From a virus: a stretch of DNA of 20,666 nucleotides. The notes beneath the pieces are model-generated. The model searched no databases. It worked only from the letters and a program-made list of their open reading frames with translations, and had not been told where the DNA came from. The stretch lies in the IMG/VR virus record IMGVR_UViG_3300009011_000414, positions 1 through 20,666 of that record. One strand, written 5' to 3'. This document shows, piece after piece, positions 1-7,994 of the stretch (position 1 is its first letter; each line of letters opens with the position of its first letter). Made by a program: the position numbers and the translations under genes.

Positions 1-1824
1 CACCCCCAGTTGTTCCAGGGCCAGGGTGTTGAGCGAGCGGCCACAGGCATGGGCGTCGGCCACCAGGTTCACCGCATGCATCAGCACCTTGGGCTGGCCC
101 TGGCTGCCCAGCAGATTGGTCTGCGCGCCATGGTAGAAACCGCGTAGCAGTTTGTAGCGGCTGTGCCGTACTTCGTTGACCCCGGCCTGCACCCGCTGCT
201 CCTCGACCCCCAGCATGATCAGGGCATGGGAGGCGAGCATCAGGCTCGACTCCAGCAACTCCGGCACCACTTCGTTGGCACCGGCTTCCTTCAACTCCGC
301 GAGTTGGCTGTCATCGCGGGTCCTGACCAGGATCGGTACCGTGGCACTCAGCCGGCGGGCTTCCTTGAGGATCAGCAGGGCGATATCGGTCTTGTCCACG
401 GCGACCACCAGCAGGCGTGCCCGTTCGAGGCCCACGGCGCTCAGCAGGTCGCCACGGCGCGAGTCGCCGTAATGCACGCAGCTTTCCCCGGCGGCGGCTT
501 CGCGAACCCGTACCGGGTCGTCGTCGAGCGCGACGAAGCGCTGCTGTTCACGGCGCAGGAAACGGCCGATGGACTGACCGACGCGGCCGTAGCCGCAGAT
601 CACCACATGCCCGTGCAGTTCGGCGTTCAGCGCACTGATTTCCTCCAGATGGGCTTCCTGGTTCGGTTTGCGGTGCAGCCCGGCGGCGATCCGCGGCGCC
701 GCGCGCAGCAGCAGAGGCGTCATGACCATGGAGCAGAAGGTCGCGGCCAGCAGCGGCCCGCTGATCTGTGCCGGCATCAGCTGATTCTGTTGCATCTGCG
801 CCATCAGCGCGAAACAGAACTCACCGCCCTGGGCCAGGGCCAGGCCACTGCGCCAGGCGGTTTCCACATCACTGCCGCGGCCCCTGACCAGGATCGCCAC
901 CACCGTGCCCTTGATCAGCAGCAGGGCCAGGGTCAGGCCAAGAATCAGCAGGCCGTGGTGGGCGAACAGTTGCAGGTCGATCAGCATGCCGATACTGACG
1001 AAGAACAGGCCCAGCAGAATGTCGCGAAACGGACGGATATCGGCCTCGATCTGATGGCGATAATGGCTTTCCCCCAGCAGCATGCCGGCGAGGAATGCGC
1101 CCAGGGCGGGCGACAGACCCAACAGATGGGTCAGCCAGGCGGTCAGCAGGACGATCACCAGTGCGAGCAGCACGAACAGTTCCGCCGAATGCGACGCGGC
1201 GACCTCATGGAACAGCCGTGGCAGCAACCAGCGGCTGGCCAGCAGCAGGCCGACAAACAGCACCAGGGTCTTGCCCAGGGTCAGCGGCAGGGCCCAGTAC
1301 CAGGCCTGGTCACTGCTGCCGGCGAACACCGGGACCAGGGTCAGCAGCAGGACCGCGATGACATCCTGGAACAGCAGTACGCCAATCGCGTTCTGGCCGT
1401 GGCTGCTGAAGATTTCCCCGAGGCTGGTCAGTTCCTTGCTGACGATGGCCGTCGAGGACAGGGCCAGCCCCGTACCGAGCATCAACGCCGCCGCCAGCGG
1501 CATGCCGAACAGCGCCAGCAGGCCACCCAGCACGGCGCCGCTAGTGACCACCTGCAGGCTGCCCAGACCGAAGACCACGCGGCGCAGGGCGAGCATTTTC
1601 GACAGGGAAAACTCAAGGCCCAGGGAGAACAGCAGGAACACCACGCCCAGTTCGGCCAGGTCCGGCAGGGCTTCGTTGTCGTTGACCCAGTCGAAGGCAG
1701 TCGGCCCCACCAGCAGGCCGACGCACAGGTAGCCCAGCACGGGTGGCAGTTGCAAGCGCCGGAACAGCGCAATCACCACCAGTGACGAGGCGAGAATGAT
1801 CAACAGATTGGCAAACACGAGCAT
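1..1824 (-). CDS. CPA2/Kef-type monovalent cation:proton antiporter (C-terminus off window)
   Basis: I translated the minus strand directly: an open frame starts at ATG 1824 (MLVFANLLIILASSLVV) and stays open to base 1, so at least 608 residues are present and the C-terminal end is missing. Residues 1 to about 385 are a multi-pass Na+/H+ exchanger-type membrane domain (for example LFSLGLEFS and GLALSSTAIVSKEL). A TrkA-N Rossmann domain follows, with ICGYGRVGQ at residues 409-417 (GxGxxG at 411-416) and an acidic DDD after the second strand. Proteins of this build exchange K+ or Na+ for H+ across the inner membrane, gated by nucleotide or thiol ligands on the Rossmann domain. KefB, KefC and YbaL are all possible, so I give no symbol. 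The start has no well-spaced ribosome site, so a different start is possible. Its divergent neighbour is the acyltransferase at 1993. Confidence 0.9.
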   Translation of the reverse strand, partial: MLVFANLLIILASSLVVIALFRRLQLPPVLGYLCVGLLVGPTAFDWVNDNEALPDLAELGVVFLLFSLGLEFSLSKMLALRRVVFGLGSLQVVTSGAVLGGLLALFGMPLAAALMLGTGLALSSTAIVSKELTSLGEIFSSHGQNAIGVLLFQDVIAVLLLTLVPVFAGSSDQAWYWALPLTLGKTLVLFVGLLLASRWLLPRLFHEVAASHSAELFVLLALVIVLLTAWLTHLLGLSPALGAFLAGMLLGESHYRHQIEADIRPFRDILLGLFFVSIGMLIDLQLFAHHGLLILGLTLALLLIKGTVVAILVRGRGSDVETAWRSGLALAQGGEFCFALMAQMQQNQLMPAQISGPLLAATFCSMVMTPLLLRAAPRIAAGLHRKPNQEAHLEEISALNAELHGHVVICGYGRVGQSIGRFLRREQQRFVALDDDPVRVREAAAGESCVHYGDSRRGDLLSAVGLERARLLVVAVDKTDIALLILKEARRLSATVPILVRTRDDSQLAELKEAGANEVVPELLESSLMLASHALIMLGVEEQRVQAGVNEVRHSRYKLLRGFYHGAQTNLLGSQGQPKVLMHAVNLVADAHACGRSLNTLALEQLGV

Positions 1825-1943
1825 CTCCGCATTGATCCGGAAAAGGCACCGGAAAAAAGCCGCCAGTATCGCGCGCAAGGGCAGGACACCGATTGATCGA
1901 AGTCATCAGTCGATGGCAATGTCTCATATCCGGCACGGTTCGC

Positions 1944-1949
1944 TATGCT
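1944..1949 (+). promoter_or_regulatory. possible -10 box for the acyltransferase pair
   Basis: TATGCT lies 43 bases upstream of the acyltransferase start, within the 168-bp gap between the two divergent host genes. No convincing -35 hexamer sits at 16-18 bp spacing, so this is a weak suggestion. I see nothing else clear in that gap. Confidence 0.2.
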
Positions 1950-1992
1950 CAATCTCGCAATGCCGGTCAAGGGTGGGACAACGGAGAGAAGC

Positions 1993-3099
1993 ATGGAACG
2001 GCTGTATTCGCTGCAGGGCCTCAGAGGGGCGGCGGTAGTAGGGGTAGTGCTGTTTCATATGGCGGCGGTGGAACTCAAGTACGCCGGGGGCGATGTGTTG
2101 CTGCCGGCGCTGGTGGAGTTCTTCCAGTTGGGCGTCGACCTGTTCTTTGTCATCAGCGGTTTTGTCATGGTGATCGTCACGCGCGGGCGCTTTCAGGACA
2201 AGGTCCAGTTCCAGCGCTTCCTGTTCAATCGCGTGTCGCGGATCTATCCCAATTACTGGCTGTATTTCTTTATCACCCTGGCGGTGTATCTGGCCGCGCC
2301 AGCGTTGGTCAACAGTTCCCATGGTGGCTCCAACCTGTGGCTGTCGTTCCTGTTGTTGCCCAACGAACGCGTGCTGTTGGTGATGGTGGCCTGGTCGCTG
2401 GTGTTCGAACTGTGGTTCTACCTGGTGTTCAGCGTGCTGCTGGCTTTTCGCGAGCGCTGGCTGCCGCTCCTGCTGCTGGCCTGGGCGCTGGCACTGCTGC
2501 TGTTCAACCTGCTCGACTCCTGGCAGCACTATGCGCCAGCGCTGAAAATCATCCTGCATCCGTATGCGCTGGAGTTCATCGTCGGCAGTGTCCTGGCCCT
2601 GTTTTTCTATGGCTCGTACAGTGCGAAGGTGCCGACACCGCTGGTTTGGCTGCTGCTCTGGACGAGCCTGCTGGTGGGCTTCCCCCTCATCTACCACTAC
2701 CGGTTGTTCCAGGACGAAGGGCTGGCACGGATGCTGGTGGTGGGGCTGGTCTTCGGTAGCCTGATCCTGTCGCTGGTGCTGCTCGAACGGCGTCAACGGA
2801 TCCGTGTCCCGACGCCGCTGGTGTTCACTGGCGATATGTCCTACACGATCTATCTGTCGCATTTGCTGGTGCTCGGCGTGGTCGGGCGGGCCTGGCAGGT
2901 GCTTGGCAACTGGCCGTTCAGTCTGCTCGACAACCTGTTGTTCCTGGTGCTGATGATGACGGCGGTACTGTGCTACGGCTGGGTCGGCTACTCGTTTTTC
3001 GAGAAGCCGGTGCTCGACCGGGCGACCCGCTACTGCAACCGCTGGTTTCGTCGCGAGGCGTCGCGCAAAACCACCGATTCATTGCCAGGCAGCAGGTGA
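1993..3099 (+). CDS. acyltransferase family 3 membrane protein (first of pair)
   Basis: A 368-residue polytopic membrane protein with hallmarks of the acyltransferase-3 family (OafA/ExoZ/NodX type): an N-terminal LQGLRG followed by LFH at residue 22, then GVDLFFVISGF at 47-57, about ten hydrophobic segments, and a late GDMSYTIYLSH motif typical of the last part of the fold. Such proteins move acetyl or other acyl groups onto sugars of O-antigen, capsule or exopolysaccharide at the inner membrane. The start at ATG 1993 is preceded by GGAGAG; an in-frame upstream start at 1945 would add 16 residues that do not look native. The next gene starts 7 bases after its stop, so the two are probably co-transcribed. 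The acceptor sugar cannot be told from sequence. Confidence 0.88.
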   Translation: MERLYSLQGLRGAAVVGVVLFHMAAVELKYAGGDVLLPALVEFFQLGVDLFFVISGFVMVIVTRGRFQDKVQFQRFLFNRVSRIYPNYWLYFFITLAVYLAAPALVNSSHGGSNLWLSFLLLPNERVLLVMVAWSLVFELWFYLVFSVLLAFRERWLPLLLLAWALALLLFNLLDSWQHYAPALKIILHPYALEFIVGSVLALFFYGSYSAKVPTPLVWLLLWTSLLVGFPLIYHYRLFQDEGLARMLVVGLVFGSLILSLVLLERRQRIRVPTPLVFTGDMSYTIYLSHLLVLGVVGRAWQVLGNWPFSLLDNLLFLVLMMTAVLCYGWVGYSFFEKPVLDRATRYCNRWFRREASRKTTDSLPGSR

Positions 3100-3105
3100 G
3101 TGCCG

Positions 3106-4077
3106 ATGTCCAAAGTCCTCAACGGTAACCTGGATGCGCTGAAAGTCCTGCTGGCGGTGTTCGTGGTGGTGCTGCACTGCCATTTCATGGGCGGCAACTA
3201 CACGGCGGTGGGCTACCTGCTGTGCAACGGATTGTTCCGGGTCGCGGTGCCGACCTTCTTCGTGATCAACGGCTACTACCTGTGGAAAACCCTGGATGCC
3301 GGCCACTCGTTCGCGGTCTGGTTCAAGCGCGGGCTGCTGTTGTATCTCTTCTGGATGCTGGTCTACAGCCCGACCTACGTCAGTCTCGACGCCTTGAGCA
3401 GTGTCAGCGGGGTGGTGTGGATCGTGAAGCAGTTCGTGATCGGCTACTTCCACCTCTGGTACCTGCTGGGCATGCTCGGGGGTGGCCTGATCCTCTATCT
3501 GTTGCGCAAGCGTTCGAGCGGATTACTGGCAGTGCTGGCTCTGGGCGCCTTTACGGTCGGCCTGACGCTGCAATATGCGCGGGTCTATTTCGAACTGCCC
3601 AATGCCTTTCTGCAGCATTTCAACCAGAACGACTACACCGCGCGCAATTTCCTGTTCATGGGCTTCCCGTTCATGGCGCTGGGGTTTGTGCTGGCCCGTC
3701 ATCGGGTACCGGAGCGTGTCACCCGGCAACAGGTATGCACGGCGCTGGTGGTCAGCCTGGTGCTGGTGTTCGGCGAGGCCTGGCTGAATTATTCGCACCA
3801 GGCCGATGCCCGGCAGAATTTCGATTTCCTGCTGTCGTTGCCGCTGATCACCCCGGCACTGTTCCTGTTGCCGTTCGTGTTTTTCCGCGCCTCCACCAGC
3901 AGCCGCAATGTCAAGCTGTCCTCGGCGCTGTACTACGTGCATCCGCTGTTTATCTTTGCCGCGCTGGCGCTGGGGATACCCTACGGCAACGGCATGACCG
4001 CCATGGTGTTGGCCCTGGCGTTGGTCGCGGCGCCGTTGCTGATCCTGGCGAGTCGCCGGCTGCGCTTCATTCTCTGA
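3106..4077 (+). CDS. acyltransferase family 3 membrane protein (second of pair)
   Basis: A 323-residue multi-pass membrane protein. LKVLLAVFVVVLHCHF (His24 and His26) near the N-terminus and VAVPTFFVINGYYLW at residues 46-60 match the acyltransferase-3 family; the remainder is successive hydrophobic helices with YYVHPLFIF near the end, where the family has its final conserved segment. ATG 3106 is preferred over GTG 3100 because AGGTG lies 7 bases upstream of it. It is weakly like its upstream neighbour in motif order but not an obvious recent duplicate. It probably modifies the same surface polysaccharide. The prophage boundary lies just after its stop, so whether TGA 4075-4077 is the native terminus or was created by the insertion cannot be decided here. 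Confidence 0.85.
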   Translation: MSKVLNGNLDALKVLLAVFVVVLHCHFMGGNYTAVGYLLCNGLFRVAVPTFFVINGYYLWKTLDAGHSFAVWFKRGLLLYLFWMLVYSPTYVSLDALSSVSGVVWIVKQFVIGYFHLWYLLGMLGGGLILYLLRKRSSGLLAVLALGAFTVGLTLQYARVYFELPNAFLQHFNQNDYTARNFLFMGFPFMALGFVLARHRVPERVTRQQVCTALVVSLVLVFGEAWLNYSHQADARQNFDFLLSLPLITPALFLLPFVFFRASTSSRNVKLSSALYYVHPLFIFAALALGIPYGNGMTAMVLALALVAAPLLILASRRLRFIL

Positions 4078-4079
4078 GG

Positions 4080-4158
4080 TGTTTAGGGGTGAGATAAAGG
4101 ATAAGGGGTAAGCGAGATAATTGCGGGATTTAGTGGCAGGGAGCGGGTAATAGAGGGA
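4080..4158. repeat. candidate prophage left end with transposase-binding repeats
   Basis: The 127 bases between the acyltransferase stop and the Mor stop hold no gene. AGGGGTGAGATAA (4085-4097) recurs as AGGGGTAAGCGAGATAA (4104-4120) with four bases inserted, and GGGTAA occurs at 4106-4111 and 4145-4150. Clustered repeats just inside a TG terminus are what transposase-binding sites look like in Mu-family phages. The exact terminus and the site boundaries are inference. Confidence 0.5.
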
Positions 4159-4204
4159 CAGGACTTGAAAAATGTTTGTCAGGAATGAAAAGGCGGCGGC
4201 CTGA

Positions 4205-4570
4205 TCAGGTGCCCAGGTCGCCGAGGTCGAGTTTGCCCTGATCGCGGTCGAACTTCCTGTCCTGGACACGCTTCAGCAGTTTGTAGACGGCGTTCTCGGT
4301 CAAGTTGTACTTGAGCGCCAGCGCCCGGTGGTTCCGGCCGTTGAACTCAGACAGGATCTGCAGATCGCGCTTTGTCAGTTTGTATCGATGGTCTTTCGGA
4401 AAACAAACCGTGCTGCCGGCCCAAGCGACCGACAGATGGTCCGCTGCAGCCGATCCGGCCTGCTCGGCAACTTCGGCTTCAATGTTGTGCTCAATCAGCG
4501 TGTGCTCGATGTGAGCGGCGATATCGCTCAGCAGTTCATGCCTCTTATCGGCCATTGCAGACGCTTTCAT
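4205..4570 (-). CDS. mor: Mor-type transcription activator
   Basis: A 121-residue protein of the Mu Mor/C family; Mu Mor is about 129 residues. The C-terminal half reads YKLTKRDLQILSEFNG followed by NHRALALKYNLTENAVYKLL, the family's helix-turn-helix with the basic tail RVQDRK; the N-terminal half is the helical dimerisation part. In Mu, Mor is made from the early transcript and activates the middle promoter. Here too it is the last gene of the leftward early operon, next to the phage end, and presumably switches on the rightward late genes. The start ATG 4570 overlaps the previous stop by 4 bases (ATGA) and has GGGAG 9 bases upstream. A second in-frame ATG at 4555 is less well served. No separate C-like gene is visible in this window. 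Confidence 0.85.
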   Translation of the reverse strand: MKASAMADKRHELLSDIAAHIEHTLIEHNIEAEVAEQAGSAAADHLSVAWAGSTVCFPKDHRYKLTKRDLQILSEFNGRNHRALALKYNLTENAVYKLLKRVQDRKFDRDQGKLDLGDLGT

Positions 4571-5112
4571 ACTGTGGCTCCCAGGGCAGCCAAACGGCGC
4601 TGCCCTTCTTCTTTTGTGATGATCTTCAGCAAGACATCCGACTCGATCCGGCCGACCTGCTCTTGATAGTCCTGGTGCACAGTGCTGCCTGAACGCTTAC
4701 GGGCCGGCCTGGCCAACTGCACCTGGGCCGGATCTGATGCGATACCCCATACGACAGCACGCAGGTAGTTGTGATTATCCAGGGGGAGCTGCAGGCCCTC
4801 GCGCTGTTGCAACATCTGCTCGATGCCCGCAGCCCACATCTTCGGGTTCGCTGCTTTAAAGTCATTGGTACGTGCATCGCGCTGGACCTGGCCGGAGTCG
4901 ACCAGGTCCAGGAGTTCCTGAACCAGTTTGATGGCTCTGGTCGTTCTCAATCCGCGCTTTGCTGGGCTGAACAGCCTCAGGTAAGCGAGCACACCCCGTC
5001 CAAGCGATGGATCGAGCCCGGCGAACAAGGCAGCGAGTACCTTGCCCTCGGCATCGGCGAAGCCATCCTCGATAGGAAACTGTTCACCGCAGCACGGGCA
5101 TGAAACACGCAT
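4567..5112 (-). CDS. early protein with N-terminal CxxC motif, unknown function
   Basis: A 181-residue protein starting MRVSCPCCGEQFPIEDG. The CPCC at residues 5-8 resembles half of a zinc ribbon, but no clear second Cys pair follows, so zinc binding is uncertain. The rest is mostly helical and charged, with a basic segment near residue 135 (ARPARKRSGS). It begins TGATG on the GemA stop and has GGGAGG upstream, so it is translationally coupled between GemA and Mor. I do not recognise a family; proteins of this size and Cys start occur beside GemA in Pseudomonas transposable phages, which is my recollection rather than a search result. Confidence 0.8.
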   Translation of the reverse strand: MRVSCPCCGEQFPIEDGFADAEGKVLAALFAGLDPSLGRGVLAYLRLFSPAKRGLRTTRAIKLVQELLDLVDSGQVQRDARTNDFKAANPKMWAAGIEQMLQQREGLQLPLDNHNYLRAVVWGIASDPAQVQLARPARKRSGSTVHQDYQEQVGRIESDVLLKIITKEEGQRRLAALGATV

Positions 5113-5678
5113 CAGCTTGCCTCCCTCGCAGCGACAGCGGCACTGAGCGTTTCCTTCAGATGCCGCAGGATTGGACGCTGGCGCTCCCAGCCCTCGGGCA
5201 ACTGTTCCAACGCGGCCTCTCGATTGGACTTGCCCTCTCCGAGCAGGTCCAGATACCGGTGAATATCGGCCAGCAACAGCCGCTTTTCCTGCTCGACATG
5301 CAAAGCCGCGATAATCGCATCGAGCTGCTTCGGCTTGCGCAACCAGGACACTTGGTGCACGCGGAACATCTGCCGAGCGATGGCATTGGCATAAGCCCAG
5401 GGCAGGCGCATATCGGCCAATAGGGCTTCAACCTTCTTGATCTGGTCCGGCAGCTTGTCGATGTTGCGAGGCTTGCCCTTCGCTCGGATTGAAGGCTTCG
5501 GAGTCCAGCCCAAGCGCTCGAACTCTTTCAGAACAAGTGACGCTTTCTGCTCTGTGAGGTTCTTTGCCGAGTCGACCCCGCCAACGCGCGTGAGCAAACA
5601 GCGGTAGCTGTGGTCATCCATACCCAGTTGCTGCCGGGCGATGTGGATCTTGCTGAGAACAGCAGGTGAAAGAGACAT
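5112..5678 (-). CDS. gemA: GemA-like regulatory protein (Mu gp16 / DUF1018)
   Basis: A 188-residue protein. The opening IHIARQQLGMDDHSYRCLL and the later PWAYANAIARQMF with VSWL are characteristic of the Mu gp16/GemA family (DUF1018). In Mu, GemA is an early protein reported to affect host gene expression and DNA topology; its mechanism is poorly known. The start at ATG 5678 (MSLSPAV) is chosen over an in-frame ATG at 5777 because the family begins near this point and the 33 extra residues overlap the upstream gene. It follows the 70-aa gene almost directly and is coupled to the Cys-motif protein by a TGATG overlap. Confidence 0.85.
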   Translation of the reverse strand: MSLSPAVLSKIHIARQQLGMDDHSYRCLLTRVGGVDSAKNLTEQKASLVLKEFERLGWTPKPSIRAKGKPRNIDKLPDQIKKVEALLADMRLPWAYANAIARQMFRVHQVSWLRKPKQLDAIIAALHVEQEKRLLLADIHRYLDLLGEGKSNREAALEQLPEGWERQRPILRHLKETLSAAVAAREAS

Positions 5679-5679
5679 G

Positions 5680-5892
5680 TCATTGCTCCCGCATCTGGCG
5701 TAGACCTTCCAGAACGTTGGCGATCGGGTCGAGCCATTCGGCAGTGATCGCCACCAGGAGCAGTTCCTTTCCTCCATTCAGGCAGATGTGCATTAGCTCG
5801 AACTGATCCTCGGTAGCCAGTTCAGCATCTTCAATTACCTGCTTGATCGTCCGCATGGAGACATCATGGTCGTTCAGTAGTGGCATGCTCAT
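5680..5892 (-). CDS. small early protein, unknown function (70 aa)
   Basis: A 70-residue acidic protein (MSMPLLNDHDVSMRTIKQ...). It starts at ATG 5892, overlapping the previous stop as ATGA, with GGGGA upstream; a longer reading from 5967 would run through the end of the previous gene and is rejected. It ends one base before the GemA start. It is predicted to be helical with no signal or membrane segment. I recognise no family. Its place in the coupled chain supports that it is a real gene. Confidence 0.7.
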   Translation of the reverse strand: MSMPLLNDHDVSMRTIKQVIEDAELATEDQFELMHICLNGGKELLLVAITAEWLDPIANVLEGLRQMREQ

Positions 5893-6302
5893 TTTTCCCC
5901 AGTCTCCCCAGCCATCTCGGTGGTTGCGACCTGCAGCGGGAACACTCCGAAAATGGACTGGGTCCAACGCAACCCCACTCGGAACCCCTGCAACGCTTCG
6001 CCAGTCAGCAGAATGGGGGCCTCCACACCCAACTGGACCTCCGTGTCTGCCGGTGAAGTCAGTACCTGCTCAATCATCCCGATCTTGCGCTGGTGCCAGG
6101 CGACAAGTAGTTCAGCAACCCGACTCAGCTCAGTGTTTGAACAGAACTCCTCAAGCATGTCGTGCAGTTGGATCTTCTCATCCTCGGCGTTTTCAAGAGC
6201 GTTACCTTTGTCAAAAGGGCCGCCCACAAGTGCCCATGCGCTGGCGAACACCTGTGCCTGCTCCATGATTGAGCCAATGCTGATAGTGGTCTGCTCACTC
6301 AT
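5889..6302 (-). CDS. early protein, unknown function (137 aa)
   Basis: A 137-residue protein (MSEQTTISIGSIMEQAQVF...) that is acidic and helical in its first half. The start at ATG 6302 has a perfect AGGAGG about 8 bases upstream and directly follows the previous stop; an in-frame ATG at 6323 would add seven residues inside the upstream gene. The C-terminal part (VGLRWTQSIFGVFPLQV) is more hydrophobic but not a clear membrane helix. I recognise no family. It lies in the unbroken early operon between the 71-aa gene and the 70-aa gene. Confidence 0.75.
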   Translation of the reverse strand: MSEQTTISIGSIMEQAQVFASAWALVGGPFDKGNALENAEDEKIQLHDMLEEFCSNTELSRVAELLVAWHQRKIGMIEQVLTSPADTEVQLGVEAPILLTGEALQGFRVGLRWTQSIFGVFPLQVATTEMAGETGEK

Positions 6303-6303
6303 T

Positions 6304-6519
6304 TCACTTTTCCTCCTGGCCAATTTTCATGAAGCCCGTGCCGACTTGTCCGCCGGTCACCTCCAGCATTTTTACTTCGACCTTGGCGGACTCAATCAGC
6401 TGCTGGCTGACTTGTGCGACTGCTTTCGCCCGCTCTATATCAAGGGGCCTCTCTTCATCAAGAAGACCTTCAATGGTCGCAAAGAGGTGATTTCGCAGGT
6501 CCTCGATCTTATTTTTCAT
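6304..6519 (-). CDS. small early helical protein (71 aa)
   Basis: A 71-residue protein (MKNKIEDLRNHLFATIEGLL...) that is strongly helical, with a C-terminal Gly-rich tail (VTGGQVGTGF). It starts at ATG 6519, 11 bases inside the end of the HNH gene, with AGGAAAG upstream. Similar 70-residue proteins are common in the early regions of Pseudomonas transposable phages as I recall them, but no function is known to me. The coiled-coil-like character suggests an oligomer or a partner-binding role, which is inference. Confidence 0.75.
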   Translation of the reverse strand: MKNKIEDLRNHLFATIEGLLDEERPLDIERAKAVAQVSQQLIESAKVEVKMLEVTGGQVGTGFMKIGQEEK

Positions 6520-7219
6520 GTTCAGCTTTCCTGATCGTTCTCTTGAGCTTACCGATGGCCCGAATTGCATCCTTCAATGCCGGCGGATAGCGCTGGATGG
6601 TGTTGCGCTGCATGTGCTCCGAGCGAGTGATGAGTTCGAGATTGCTCACCTCGATGTGCTCTCGGTTTCCATCCTTGAAGCACAAGCAGTGGCCCGCTGG
6701 GATCGGCCCGTTCACCTGCTCCCACAGAATGATGTGAACCGGCTTCCAGTCGTGGCGTGTCCTGGTATCGGTTACCTTTCTATAGCGGTAGCCATCCCTC
6801 ACTTGCTCAGTACCAACCGGGACCCAGTTGTGGGGCATATGCCCCTTTCCGAACTGAGTCTCCTTCGAGCGCCCGCCAGAAGGCAGCCCCTTCCTGCCTT
6901 TGTTCCAGGGAGCCAGGCCTTGCTTGAAACGCGTTGCGCGACCGGCCTCAGCACGCTGTTGGCCGCTACGGACCAAATGCTCAGCAATGTAGGCTTGAGA
7001 CTTGTTCAGTCCGAGCTCTGCAGCTTTGCTGTAGATCTGCAGCACTGAGCGGCCCAAGTCAGCCGCAATGATCGCGGTATCGTCGTCGGCGTAGCGATCA
7101 CGCAACTGTTGAACTTCGACGTCGCTCCAGAACCTGCGCTGGGAACGTGATTGAGTTTGGTGCTGGCTCTGAAGCGCCCTGTCCAGAGCCTCCTGTGCCA
7201 GTTTTCCGAGGGCGACCAT
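6509..7219 (-). CDS. HNH endonuclease with N-terminal HTH-like segment
   Basis: A 236-residue protein. Residues 28-75 (RRFWSDVEVQQL, then AADLGRSVLQIYSKAAELGL) look like a SANT/Myb-type DNA-binding helix set. Residues 160-206 form an HNH_3-type core: VHIILWEQVNGPIP, GHCLCFKDGN and SNLELITRSEH. The usual His of the HxDGN element is replaced by Phe181, while His162 and the Asn of SNLEL are kept; this FKDGN form occurs in phage HNH proteins I remember. It should nick or cut DNA, as a freestanding homing-type or phage-replication nuclease. ATG 7219 follows the DUF3164 stop by one base but has only a weak ribosome site. An upstream in-frame start at 7288 would lie inside that gene. Confidence 0.85.
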   Translation of the reverse strand: MVALGKLAQEALDRALQSQHQTQSRSQRRFWSDVEVQQLRDRYADDDTAIIAADLGRSVLQIYSKAAELGLNKSQAYIAEHLVRSGQQRAEAGRATRFKQGLAPWNKGRKGLPSGGRSKETQFGKGHMPHNWVPVGTEQVRDGYRYRKVTDTRTRHDWKPVHIILWEQVNGPIPAGHCLCFKDGNREHIEVSNLELITRSEHMQRNTIQRYPPALKDAIRAIGKLKRTIRKAEHEK

Positions 7220-7220
7220 C

Positions 7221-7850
7221 TCACACCGCCGCCAGGTTGAGGTTGATAGGCTCGTATTGATCGGTGGCCCCCCCGCGTCGATAGACACGGATGTAGACGG
7301 CCGTCCCGTTCACTTGAATCGAATCCTTCAGGGCCTGCATTGCAAGCCTCCAGTCCTGGTCGTCGATCTCTACTCGTAGAATGCTGAGCACATCGCCTGT
7401 CTTGATCTGCCCCTGGCTGTTTGCGCGGAAGGCTCGGTCAACCAGAACCCGCAGATGCTGGTCAGCGCCCTCGCTCCACTTGCGGATGCATTGATCAATC
7501 AGGTCCTTTGCCGCGAGAATTTCCTCAGTGAACGTGATGCGCTCGGCTATTGCCCGCTCGACCTTGAACTTCCCGTCATAGGTGACAATCGAGACGTTGC
7601 CCTTCTTGCCACCGACTGCCACGCCATAGCGTTCATGCGAGATAGCGATCAAGTCCGCAATGTCAGCCAATGCTTTAGCCTTAAACGCTGCCAGGCCCTT
7701 GCTCAGCTCGATCGCCATCCCGGCCAACTCAGTGGCAACCTGGTCACGTAGCTTGTCGTGATCGCGAACCTGGTTCTCAGGCACCAGGTGCCCGAGAGCG
7801 TTCATGACGTAGCCAGCTGGAATGAGAACAGCCTGTTGAATGTCAGACAT
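7221..7850 (-). CDS. DUF3164 family early phage protein
   Basis: A 209-residue protein (MSDIQQAVLIPAGYVMNALG...) matching the DUF3164 family seen near the transposition genes of Mu-like phages: the N-terminal block with HLVPENQVRDHDKLRD, the central YGVAVGGKKGNVSIVTYDG and the C-terminal SIQVNGTAVYIRVYRR are the conserved parts. Its function is unknown. The start at ATG 7850 lies inside the last codons of the upstream zinc-ribbon gene; a start at 7865 would add five residues only. It sits between the zinc ribbon and the HNH nuclease in the coupled early operon. Confidence 0.85.
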   Translation of the reverse strand: MSDIQQAVLIPAGYVMNALGHLVPENQVRDHDKLRDQVATELAGMAIELSKGLAAFKAKALADIADLIAISHERYGVAVGGKKGNVSIVTYDGKFKVERAIAERITFTEEILAAKDLIDQCIRKWSEGADQHLRVLVDRAFRANSQGQIKTGDVLSILRVEIDDQDWRLAMQALKDSIQVNGTAVYIRVYRRGGATDQYEPINLNLAAV

Positions 7851-7992
7851 GAGTTGCCTCCTCAAATGTTTTGCAGCCGCAGCGCGGGCACACGTTGTCG
7901 CTGAGATAGGGTGTTTTGGGACGTGGGCGTGGTTTCAGATCGTCGAACGGACCTACCCAACGGCACCGGCGACATTTCAAGTACTTAGGCAT
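7843..7992 (-). CDS. 49-aa zinc-ribbon protein
   Basis: A 49-residue protein (MPKYLKCRRCRWVGPF...SDNVCPRCGCKTFEEATHV). Two Cys pairs, CRRC at 7-10 and CPRC at 35-38, form a textbook short zinc ribbon. ATG 7992 has AAGGAG about 8 bases upstream, which separates it from the much longer frame that continues upstream through another gene. It overlaps the DUF3164 start by 8 bases. Ribbons of this size usually bind nucleic acid or a polymerase subunit; which applies here is unknown. Confidence 0.75.
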   Translation of the reverse strand: MPKYLKCRRCRWVGPFDDLKPRPRPKTPYLSDNVCPRCGCKTFEEATHV

Positions 7993-7994
7993 GA

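Noticed and set aside
163-1785. 540-codon + strand open frame opposite the antiporter
   Set aside because: Its product is extremely Gln/His/Arg rich and low in complexity, as expected from the antisense of a GC-rich gene; the minus strand encodes a clear CPA2 antiporter.
1924-2862. 312-codon minus strand frame opposite the first acyltransferase
   Set aside because: Same Gln/His-rich shadow composition; the + strand has family motifs and membrane helices.
4200-4209. CCTGATCAGG palindrome over the mor stop as a terminator
   Set aside because: A palindrome without a loop cannot form a terminator hairpin, and the T-run after it on the minus strand is only four bases; likely chance.
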